A stretch of DNA of 8,623 bases, taken from contig CAAECF010000039.1 of NCBI GenBank assembly GCA_900754275.1, positions 1 to 8,623 on the forward strand, given 5' to 3'. Within the stretch, counting starts at the first letter, position 1. Each line of letters starts with the position of its first letter. Positions 1-5,400 of this stretch are shown here, piece by piece. A program made the translations under genes and the position numbers. The notes under the pieces were generated by a model, which saw only the letters and a list, made by a program, of their open reading frames with translations, searched no databases and was not told the origin of the DNA. The stretch is from an uncultured Collinsella sp. (lineage in GTDB: Bacteria > Actinomycetota > Coriobacteriia > Coriobacteriales > Coriobacteriaceae).

Positions 1-758
1 CAGCCGCAGCCTTCGTGCCCGTCATGGTCGTGGTGACCGTGGCAGCCGCAGGACTCGCCATGCTCGTGGATGTGCTCGTGATCATGTCCATGGCAGTCGC
101 AGGTGGCCTCGCCGTTCTGTGCGAGCGTGCCGGCAATGAGGGCCTCGACGCAGGCATCGCAGCTGCCCTGGGCGCCCGCATAGACCGTGATGCCGGCTTG
201 GGCAAGCGCGTTGATAGCGCCGCCGCCGATACCGCCGCAAATGAGCGTGTCAACGCCACCGTTGGCAAGCAGGCCCGCCAAGGCGCCGTGGCCGGTGCCT
301 CCGGTGCCTACGACCTGCTCGTTGAGCACCTTGCCATCCTGGATGTCGTAGATCTTGAACTGCTCGCTGCGGCCAAAGTGCATAAAGATGTTGCCGTTGT
401 CGTACGTCGTTGCCACCCTCATGGTGCCGACCTCCTTTGCTGGCCATGCGGCCGTCGTCGTGGCGATGGGGGAGTACGCGATATTGCCGCCCTCGATGAC
501 GAGCGCTCGTCCGTTGACCAGCGCGTTTGCCACCTTGCGATGCGCGCGACTGCTGATTGCCGCCACCGTGGCGCGGGCGATGCCCATCTGCAGGGCGACG
601 GCCTCCTGATTGAGGCCCTCCAGATCGCACAGGCGCAGCACCTCAAGCTCGTCGACGGTCATGTCGATGGCATCACCGCTGGCCAGGCCATCGGGGGTAA
701 AGCCGCGGTATTCGGGGATGATCCCGACGCGGCGCAGTTTTTCGCGTCTTCCTGCCAT
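1..758 (-). CDS. DUF134 (UPF0251) DNA-binding domain fused to NifX/NifB-type cofactor-binding domain with Cys/His-rich tail (partial, C-terminus beyond left edge)
   Basis: One open frame runs from ATG at 758 leftwards off the window, giving at least 252 residues. Residues 1-95 match UPF0251/DUF134: RRVGIIPEYRGFTPDG near the start, TVDELEVLRLCDLEGLNQE (33-51), a helix-turn-helix around 49-70, then ALVIEGGNIAY (85-95). Residues 113-213 match the dinitrogenase iron-molybdenum cofactor (NifX/NifB C-terminal) family: MHFGRSEQFKIYD, ICGGIGGGAINAL and a CxxC at 200-203. From 220 the chain is a metal-binding-type tail; 16 of the last 33 visible residues are His or Cys. Family knowledge: NifX-like domains bind Fe-S or Mo-Fe cofactors, and DUF134 is a sigma-region-4-like HTH of unknown role. 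I infer a metal- or cluster-responsive regulator. It need not concern nitrogen fixation, since such domains are common in non-diazotrophs. A GGAG lies 8 bases upstream of the ATG. An internal in-frame ATG at 422 has a stronger ribosome binding site. Confidence 0.85.
   Translation of the reverse strand, partial: MAGRREKLRRVGIIPEYRGFTPDGLASGDAIDMTVDELEVLRLCDLEGLNQEAVALQMGIARATVAAISSRAHRKVANALVNGRALVIEGGNIAYSPIATTTAAWPAKEVGTMRVATTYDNGNIFMHFGRSEQFKIYDIQDGKVLNEQVVGTGGTGHGALAGLLANGGVDTLICGGIGGGAINALAQAGITVYAGAQGSCDACVEALIAGTLAQNGEATCDCHGHDHEHIHEHGESCGCHGHHDHDGHEGCG
420..438 (-). promoter_or_regulatory. Internal Shine-Dalgarno and ATG at the start of the NifX-like domain
   Basis: On the minus strand AAAGGAGG (438-431) is followed by 8 bases and ATG (422-420), in frame with the upstream DUF134 start (exactly 112 codons earlier). 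It falls in the linker between the two domains. It could start a free NifX-like protein (MRVATTYDNG...) from the same mRNA. It is also possible that the database gene for the NifX part begins here. Confidence 0.5.
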
Positions 759-772
759 GCACACTCCAAATC

Positions 773-784
773 TGACATATGTCA
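773..784. promoter_or_regulatory. Palindromic operator-like site 1 (TGACATATGTCA)
   Basis: A perfect 12-base palindrome 14 bases upstream of the DUF134-NifX start codon. It lies just downstream of that gene's likely -10 element, so a bound protein would block its transcription start. A second copy lies 53 bases away, centre to centre. The obvious candidate ligand is the HTH protein encoded beside it (autoregulation); that is inference. Confidence 0.6.
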
Positions 785-789
785 ACAAT

Positions 790-817
790 AGAATAGCGAA
801 CGTGCGGATTTGCGCAA
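790..817 (-). promoter_or_regulatory. Possible sigma-70 promoter for the DUF134-NifX gene
   Basis: On the minus strand TTGCGC (817-812) and TATTCT (795-790) are separated by 16 bases. Transcription would start near 783-784, inside operator-like site 1. The hexamers match the consensus only moderately, so this rests mainly on spacing and position. Confidence 0.35.
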
Positions 818-821
818 GGAA

Positions 822-841
822 TTTCTGGCATATGTCAGAAA
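822..841. promoter_or_regulatory. Palindromic operator-like site 2 (TTTCTGGCATATGTCAGAAA)
   Basis: A 20-base inverted repeat with a single mismatched pair (G828/T835). Its core, TGGCATATGTCA, differs from site 1 by one base. It sits upstream of the probable -35 of the minus-strand gene and about 44 bases upstream of the thyA -10-like element. It could therefore affect both divergent genes or help form a loop with site 1. Confidence 0.6.
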
Positions 842-861
842 ATGAGGGCTTATGTTTGGGC

Positions 862-890
862 TGTGGGGCCGCGTGCGCCTGGGCTACAAT
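862..890 (+). promoter_or_regulatory. Possible thyA promoter
   Basis: TACAAT at 885-890 is a good -10 hexamer. TGTGGG at 862-867 is 17 bases upstream but is a weak -35. The start would be near 897, giving a leader of about 28 bases before the thyA ATG, which contains AGGAGG at 915-920. Confidence 0.35.
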
Positions 891-924
891 GAATCTCGCT
901 TGTAGGCGACTGACAGGAGGGTCA

Positions 925-1773
925 ATGAGCAAAGCTGATCAACAGTTTGTAACCATGTGCCGCGATATCTTGGACCATGGCACCACCACCGAGGGCCAAA
1001 AGGTCCGCCCGGTGTGGGAGGACGGCACCCCTGCCTATACCATTAAAAACTTTGGTGTCACGGCGCGCTATGATCTGCGCGAGGAGTTCCCCGCGCTCAC
1101 CCTGCGTCGTACGGCGCTTAAGTCTGCCATGGACGAGATTCTGTGGATCTATCAAAAGAAGTCCAATAACGTGCATGACCTCAATAGTCACATTTGGGAT
1201 GAGTGGGCTGACGAGACCGGCTCCATCGGCAAGGCCTACGGGTATCAGATTGGGCAGAAGAGCCATTATGCCGAGGGCGACTTTGACCAGATGGACCGCG
1301 TGCTGTACGACCTTAAGCACACGCCGTACAGCCGCCGCATTATGACGAACACCTATGTGTTTAGCGATCTGTCCGAGATGCACCTGTATCCGTGCGCCTA
1401 CAGCGTGACGTATAACGTCACGCAGCGCCCGCAGGATGACAAACCGACGCTCAATATGATTCTCAACCAGCGCAGCCAGGATATTTTGGCCGCGAACAAC
1501 TGGAACGTGTGCCAGTACGCCATTCTGCTCATGATGGTTGCGCAGTCGGTCGATATGATTCCCGGCGAGCTGCTGCATGTGATCGCCGACGCCCATATCT
1601 ACGACCGTCATGTCGATATCGTCCGCGAGCTTATCGAGCGTCCGCAGTTTGCGGCTCCCAAGGTAACGCTTAACCCCGATGTGCATGATTTCTACGCGTT
1701 TACGACCGACGACCTGATCGTGGAGGGCTACGAGCACGGTCCGCAGGTTAAGAACATTCCCATTGCGGTGTAG
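925..1773 (+). CDS. thyA: Thymidylate synthase ThyA
   Basis: Makes dTMP from dUMP with 5,10-methylene-tetrahydrofolate as carbon donor and reductant, releasing dihydrofolate; cytosolic. The protein is 282 residues, close to the family norm. Visible landmarks are the phosphate-binding RR at 137-138, the active-site Cys157 in HLYPCAYSV, RSQD at 183-186, the Asn-containing segment NNWNVCQY around 191-198, and HIYDRH at 224-229. Replacement of the usual PCH by PCA, and the C-terminal stretch ending in PIAV, resemble Bacillus subtilis ThyA more than the E. coli enzyme (recalled alignment). The start at 925 is chosen because AGGAGG lies 4 bases upstream and the residues before it show no family similarity. 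folA follows 9 bases after the stop, so the two are very likely one transcript and recycle folate together. Confidence 0.96.
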   Translation: MSKADQQFVTMCRDILDHGTTTEGQKVRPVWEDGTPAYTIKNFGVTARYDLREEFPALTLRRTALKSAMDEILWIYQKKSNNVHDLNSHIWDEWADETGSIGKAYGYQIGQKSHYAEGDFDQMDRVLYDLKHTPYSRRIMTNTYVFSDLSEMHLYPCAYSVTYNVTQRPQDDKPTLNMILNQRSQDILAANNWNVCQYAILLMMVAQSVDMIPGELLHVIADAHIYDRHVDIVRELIERPQFAAPKVTLNPDVHDFYAFTTDDLIVEGYEHGPQVKNIPIAV

Positions 1774-1782
1774 GTGACGCGC

Positions 1783-2301
1783 ATGACGTGTAAGCTTTCT
1801 GCCATTGTCGCCGTGTGCGATGACTGGGGCATTGGTTGCGAGGGCGACATGGTCGTCTTCAATCGCGCCGATATGCGCCATTTTGTGGCGTGTACCAAGG
1901 GGTGCCCGGTCATTATGGGGCGCAAGACCCTGCTGAGTTTTCCCGGCGGGCGTCCGCTTAAGAACCGCCGCAATATCGTGCTTACGCGCGACGATAGCTT
2001 TGCGCCCGAGGGCGTTGACGTGGTGCATAGCGTTGACGAGGCGCTCGCCGCGGTAGCCGATGAGCCTGTTGCCTGGGTGATCGGTGGCGGTGAGGTGTAT
2101 CGGCAGTTTTTGCCGTATTGCGCCGAGGCCGAGGTCACGCACAACCATTGCGCCCATGCCGTGGACACGTACTTTCCCAATCTGGATGCCGATCCTGCGT
2201 GGGAGATTGCGCAGTGTAGCGGGGTCGCGACGATTGCCTCTGGCGAGGGTGACGAGGGCGTTGATTATGAGTTCGTGACGTATCGTCGCATCGAGGCGTA
2301 A
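1783..2301 (+). CDS. folA: Dihydrofolate reductase
   Basis: Reduces dihydrofolate to tetrahydrofolate with NADPH, regenerating the cofactor consumed by the adjacent ThyA; target of trimethoprim-type antifolates. The protein is 172 residues. Motifs: AIVAVCDDWGIG (7-18), catalytic acid Asp30 in ADMRHF, VIMGRKTLLSFPGG (43-56), NIVLTRD (64-70) and the NADPH-binding VIGGGEVY (99-106). The LPW stretch of most DHFRs, with its near-invariant Trp (E. coli Trp22), reads MVVF here. Clostridial DHFRs with LLV-type sequences at this place are familiar, so I read this as a variant class and not a defect. The start is the ATG at 1783, with AGGTG 7 bases upstream. An in-frame GTG at 1774, directly after the thyA stop, lacks a ribosome binding site. 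Confidence 0.93.
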   Translation: MTCKLSAIVAVCDDWGIGCEGDMVVFNRADMRHFVACTKGCPVIMGRKTLLSFPGGRPLKNRRNIVLTRDDSFAPEGVDVVHSVDEALAAVADEPVAWVIGGGEVYRQFLPYCAEAEVTHNHCAHAVDTYFPNLDADPAWEIAQCSGVATIASGEGDEGVDYEFVTYRRIEA

Positions 2302-2303
2302 AA

Positions 2304-2328
2304 CCGATTATCCCTTCGGTATTATCGG
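2304..2328 (+). other. Small imperfect hairpin after folA
   Basis: CCGATTAT (2304-2311) pairs with ATTATCGG (2321-2328) apart from one T-T mismatch. A competing CCGA/TCGG pairing shares the left arm. No T run follows, so it is at best a weak terminator or mRNA 3' stabiliser. Confidence 0.3.
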
Positions 2329-2342
2329 GATGAAATGAATGA

Positions 2343-2367
2343 CGGGGCGGCGCATGGCGTTGCCCCG
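2343..2367 (+). terminator. Strong GC-rich hairpin between folA and the methyltransferase gene (terminator or attenuator)
   Basis: An 11-base stem (2343-2353 with 2357-2367, counting two G-U pairs) closes a 3-base ATG loop. It is followed by ATATTTGTAT, a T-rich but interrupted tail. It lies 41 bases after the folA stop and 43 before the likely start of the next gene, so it could end the thyA-folA transcript or act in the leader of the next gene. It would also bury the upstream in-frame ATGs at 2339 and 2354, which argues for the start at 2411. Confidence 0.5.
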
Positions 2368-2410
2368 ATATTTGTATAGGTGCTGTAAAGAAGGGTGCGG
2401 GCAGGCTGCT

Positions 2411-3325
2411 ATGACTGATGCCGTTGAGGTTCTGCGAATTGATTCGCTCGAGGACGAGCGGCTCGATGCCTACGTGCGACTGACCGAGCGTGAGCTGCGC
2501 TGCGTGCTAGAGCCGCAAAAGGGCATCTTTATCGCCGAGAGTGCCAAGGTTATTGAGCGCGCGGTGCGTGCCGGATACGAGCCGGTGAGCTTTCTTTTGG
2601 GCGAACGCTGGCTCGACCAGATGATGCCGCTGTTTGAGCGCCTGGTTGTGCGCGAGGGCGCAGGTCCGGTTCCTGTGTTCGTGGCTTCCATGGAACTCAT
2701 GGAGCAGCTGACGGGCTTTAACGTGACGCGCGGTGCGCTCGCGGCGTTTCGTCGCCCGCGGCAGATTCCGGTTGATGAGTTCTTGGGTGGCGTCGTCGAG
2801 GCGGCGGGGGAGCGCCCGGTGCGCGTGTGCGTGCTCGAGGGTATTGTCGATCACACCAATGTTGGCGCGATTTTCCGCTCGGCTGCCGCATTGAACGTTG
2901 ATGGTATTTTGGTCAGTCCGACGTGCTGCGACCCGCTGTACCGTCGCTCGGCCCGCGTGAGCATGGGCACGGTGTTTCAGGTGCCGTGGACGCGTATTGG
3001 CAGCGAGGCTCGTGTGTGGCCGCACGATGGCCTGGCGGCACTGCACGAAGCCGGTTTTTCGTGCAGTGCGATGGCGCTGACGGACGACTCCGTTTCGCTG
3101 GACGATCCTGCGCTGCAGGAGGTTGATCGCCTGGCGATCTTTATGGGCACCGAGGGTGCCGGCCTGGGCGCCAAGACTATCGCGGGCTGCGACCGAGCCG
3201 TGCGCATTCCGATGGCGCACGGGGTCGATTCGCTCAACGTGGCCGCGGCGAGTGCCGTCGCCTTTTGGCAGCTGTGCCCGCACGTGAGCAACGAGTATCA
3301 CTACCAGCCGGGGCTGTATCACTAG
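2411..3325 (+). CDS. SpoU/TrmH-family RNA 2'-O-ribose methyltransferase
   Basis: Transfers a methyl group from S-adenosylmethionine to a ribose 2'-OH in rRNA or tRNA; the exact nucleotide cannot be told from sequence. The 304-residue protein has an N-terminal substrate-binding region (about 1-115, with GIFIAESAKVIERAVRAGYEP resembling the SpoU substrate-binding domain). A C-terminal SPOUT knot domain follows, with all three motifs: DHTNVGAIFRSA (147-158, Asn150 and Arg156), MGTEGAGL (245-252) and IPMAHGVDSLNVAAASAV (266-283). The start is uncertain. In-frame ATGs at 2339 and 2354 would add a Cys-rich leader unlike the family and are covered by a strong hairpin, so ATG 2411 is preferred although its ribosome binding site is weak. 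It may be co-transcribed with folA by read-through. Confidence 0.9.
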   Translation: MTDAVEVLRIDSLEDERLDAYVRLTERELRCVLEPQKGIFIAESAKVIERAVRAGYEPVSFLLGERWLDQMMPLFERLVVREGAGPVPVFVASMELMEQLTGFNVTRGALAAFRRPRQIPVDEFLGGVVEAAGERPVRVCVLEGIVDHTNVGAIFRSAAALNVDGILVSPTCCDPLYRRSARVSMGTVFQVPWTRIGSEARVWPHDGLAALHEAGFSCSAMALTDDSVSLDDPALQEVDRLAIFMGTEGAGLGAKTIAGCDRAVRIPMAHGVDSLNVAAASAVAFWQLCPHVSNEYHYQPGLYH

Positions 3326-3381
3326 GCAGATAGTTTGCACCGGGCTCTGACTCGGGGTGTTTCGGTCGACGTCGGTCGGTG

Positions 3382-3401
3382 CTAAGCTGCTATTAGCTTA
3401 G
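3382..3401 (+). other. Inverted repeat between methyltransferase and MATE genes
   Basis: CTAAGCT (3382-3388) and AGCTTAG (3395-3401) form a perfect 7-base stem with a GCTATT loop, followed by an AT-rich stretch with TTTAATTACTGTTTT. It could be a weak terminator for the upstream gene or an operator for the MATE gene. TAAGCT inside it sits where a -10 would be, 17 bases after TTTCGG at 3360, which is weak support for a promoter here. Confidence 0.35.
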
Positions 3402-3450
3402 GTCTTTAATTACTGTTTTGTCGGTTGACGTACGCTTTTGGGGAGGGCGT

Positions 3451-4800
3451 GTGGCTAAGAAATCTACGGCTATCGATGTAACGCAGGGTGTTATTTGGCA
3501 GCAGCTGCTTTCGCTGTGCGTTCCCATCTTTTTTAGTTCGTTTTTTCAGCAGGCCTACACGCTTATCGGTACGTATATCGTCGGTCAGTTTGGCGGCAAG
3601 CTCGCGCTAGGTGGCATTCAAGCTACGATGGTGCTCACCGAGCTCTGCATTGGCTTTTGCGTTGGCGTCGGCGCCGGCTGCGCGGTCATTACCGGTCAGT
3701 ATTTTGGCCAGCACGATGATGAGCGACTGAGTCGTTCGGTCCATACGGCCATGACGCTCGCGCTGGTGGGCGGTATCGTTTTCTCGATTCTTGGCATAGT
3801 GTTCGTTGAGCCCATGCTGGTACTTATGAACACTCCGCATGAACTTTTGGCCGAGGGCGTGGCCTATGCTCGTTGCTATTTTGCCGCCATGGTTGCGGCG
3901 CTGCTGCTCAATATGGGAACGGCACTGCTGCGCGCCGTGGGCGACACGCGCGGGCCTGCCGTGATCATTGCCTCTGGCTGCCTGGTTAACGTGGTGCTGG
4001 ATATCATTTTTGTCGCTGTGTTGCATATGGAGGCGCTGGGCTGCGGCATCGCAGTGGCGCTGACCATTTGCTCCAATGCAACGATGATCGTGTTGCGCAT
4101 GATGCGCGCTCCGGGTGCATGGCGTCTTTCGCTGTCTAAGCTCGGCATCGATCCGGGCATTTGTAAGAGCATGATCTCATGCGGTCTGCCGCTTGGCTTT
4201 CAGTCTGCTGCGTATTCGATTTCCAACGTTTTGATTCAGGTGTCGGTCAACTCGTTTGGTGCCGATGTCACCACGGCGTGGGGTCTTTCGGGCCGCCTGG
4301 ATGGCATTGTCTGGATGGTTACCGAGGCGCTTGGTGTGTCGATCACCACGTTCTCGGCACAGAACTTTGGCGCGCGCAACTACGAGCGCATGCGCAAGGG
4401 TTACCATACGTCGCTCGCGCTGTCCTTTATGCTCATTGGCGGCCTGTCTGCCGTGCTCCTGGTGTTCTCGGGTCCTCTGTCGCGTTTGTTTGTCGACGAT
4501 GCTTCGATTTCGGCGTACACCACGACGATTCTTCATTTCATCGCGCCGTTCTACGCGATCTTCTCGATTATCGAGAACGCCTCGGGTTCCATCCGCGGCG
4601 CCGGCGTGAGTCTGCAGCCTATGATGCTCACCATCTTTGGCACCGTCGTACTCAGAGTGATTTGGGTGTTTGCGATCATGCCCTTCGATCCGTCGCTCGA
4701 GCATCTACTGCTGGTCTACCCCGTAACCTGGGTAATCACCGCCATGATGTTCACCGTCTACCATCACAGCGGCAACTGGCTCGGCCGCGCCACCGCCTAG
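3451..4800 (+). CDS. MATE-family multidrug/cation antiporter-type membrane protein
   Basis: Integral membrane transporter; MATE proteins export cationic drugs or metabolites in exchange for Na+ or H+. The substrate here is unknown. The 449-residue protein is almost wholly hydrophobic, with about 12 membrane segments in two halves. The N-half opens with PIFFSSFFQQAYTLIGTYIVGQFGG (about 25-49). The family pattern LLRAVGDTRGP...NVVLDIIFV lies at about 159-187. Related loop motifs, GQYFGQHDDERLSRSVHT (82-99) and SAQNFGARNYERMRKGYHT (302-320), occur in each half, as expected from the internal duplication. The start is GTG 3451 with GGAGG at 3442-3446; an upstream in-frame TTG at 3418 has no ribosome binding site. 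The gene converges on cobO, and its stop codon is part of a shared hairpin. Confidence 0.9.
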   Translation: MAKKSTAIDVTQGVIWQQLLSLCVPIFFSSFFQQAYTLIGTYIVGQFGGKLALGGIQATMVLTELCIGFCVGVGAGCAVITGQYFGQHDDERLSRSVHTAMTLALVGGIVFSILGIVFVEPMLVLMNTPHELLAEGVAYARCYFAAMVAALLLNMGTALLRAVGDTRGPAVIIASGCLVNVVLDIIFVAVLHMEALGCGIAVALTICSNATMIVLRMMRAPGAWRLSLSKLGIDPGICKSMISCGLPLGFQSAAYSISNVLIQVSVNSFGADVTTAWGLSGRLDGIVWMVTEALGVSITTFSAQNFGARNYERMRKGYHTSLALSFMLIGGLSAVLLVFSGPLSRLFVDDASISAYTTTILHFIAPFYAIFSIIENASGSIRGAGVSLQPMMLTIFGTVVLRVIWVFAIMPFDPSLEHLLLVYPVTWVITAMMFTVYHHSGNWLGRATA

Positions 4801-4825
4801 CCATTCGGGACGTCCCCAATGGCTA
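4798..4825. terminator. Hairpin spanning both stop codons of convergent MATE and cobO genes (bidirectional terminator candidate)
   Basis: TAGCCATT (4798-4805) pairs perfectly with AATGGCTA (4818-4825). Inside, after one C-C mismatch, GGGA/TCCC continues the stem. The outer triplet of each arm is the TAG stop of one of the two convergent genes. Neither side has a clear T run, so termination may be weak or factor-assisted. Confidence 0.6.
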
Positions 4826-5308
4826 GTATTCGATGCCTTGGCGGGCTAGGAGTCCTTCGTCGAAGTAGTGTTTGATGGGGCGCATTTCGGTGACAAGGTC
4901 GGCGAGGTTCGCGAGGGGCAGCAAGCCCCGGCCGGTGAGCACGAGCTCCGTGGTGGCGGGCTTTATCGCGATCAGCGCTTCGACATCCTCGCGCGTCACG
5001 AAGCCGCGGCGCATGGCCTCGCCGAGTTCATCCAAAATCAGAACGTCGACCTGTGATATCTGCTCGCATGCGAGCTCCATGATCTGCGCGGCGCAAGCCT
5101 CGGGTGTGTCGCGGTCGGCTTGTACGATGCGTAGCCCTAAACGAGGTGCTGCATCATGTTCGGCGCAGTGCAGCTTCTTGGCAAACTGAAGCATGAGCAC
5201 GTTAAGTCCATAGCCCGTGGCACGCAGCGCGAGCCCCAGCGCAGCCGTCGTCTTGCCCTTGCCGTCGCCCGTATAGATTTGAACCTTGCCGACTTCCAGT
5301 GATGCCAT
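4823..5308 (-). CDS. cobO: CobO/BtuR-type corrinoid (cob(I)alamin) adenosyltransferase, short form
   Basis: Transfers the adenosyl group of ATP to the cobalt of cob(I)alamin or cobyrinic acid a,c-diamide, in B12 synthesis or salvage; cytosolic. The 161-residue protein has the family P-loop GDGKGKTTAALG (14-25), a Walker-B-like VLILDELGE (89-97), ELVLTGRG (121-128) and the typical C-terminus ADLVTEMRPIKHYFDEGLLARQGIEY (136-161). It is shorter than E. coli BtuR (196). The N-terminal helix is missing, and the loop after LGLRIVQ (57-63) goes straight to ADRDTPEA without the GFTW motif. In Salmonella CobA the Phe and Trp of that motif help make four-coordinate cobalt. The missing loop could mean altered substrate handling, or a variant subfamily. 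ATG 5308 has only a weak ribosome binding site. Divergent from ftsH; no cobalamin riboswitch fits in the 77-92 base gap. Confidence 0.88.
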   Translation of the reverse strand: MASLEVGKVQIYTGDGKGKTTAALGLALRATGYGLNVLMLQFAKKLHCAEHDAAPRLGLRIVQADRDTPEACAAQIMELACEQISQVDVLILDELGEAMRRGFVTREDVEALIAIKPATTELVLTGRGLLPLANLADLVTEMRPIKHYFDEGLLARQGIEY

Positions 5309-5332
5309 CTCTGTCTTTTCGTGCCCGGCGTC

Positions 5333-5361
5333 GGTTTATCGCCGTCCGGGTTGGGTATTCT
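5333..5361 (+). promoter_or_regulatory. Possible ftsH promoter
   Basis: TATTCT at 5356-5361 is a reasonable -10. The region 17 bases upstream (GGTTTA, 5333-5338) is a poor -35. Position in the short divergent gap is the main support. Confidence 0.25.
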
Positions 5362-5400
5362 AGAAAGCATTATCAACCCCAGTAGATGGAGTTCAAGCAG

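Noticed and set aside
15..791. Plus-strand 258-residue open frame at the left end
   Set aside because: It is antisense to the DUF134-NifX gene, whose minus frame matches known families throughout; the plus frame is low-complexity Ala/Val/Asp sequence typical of a GC-rich shadow.
922..2157. Minus-strand 411-residue open frame
   Set aside because: Lies opposite thyA and folA, both unmistakable; its sequence is His/Arg/Leu-rich shadow without any domain.
2507..3340. Minus-strand 277-residue open frame
   Set aside because: Antisense of the SPOUT methyltransferase; no recognisable motif.
3341..3358. CACC/GGTG hairpin as terminator of the methyltransferase gene
   Set aside because: Only four outer pairs form, around a poorly pairing interior, with no T run.
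4179..4826. Plus-strand 215-residue frame overlapping the MATE gene
   Set aside because: Another frame of the MATE gene with no membrane pattern or ribosome binding site.
5309..5400. Cobalamin riboswitch upstream of cobO
   Set aside because: The gap is too short, and I see no B12-box-like sequence.
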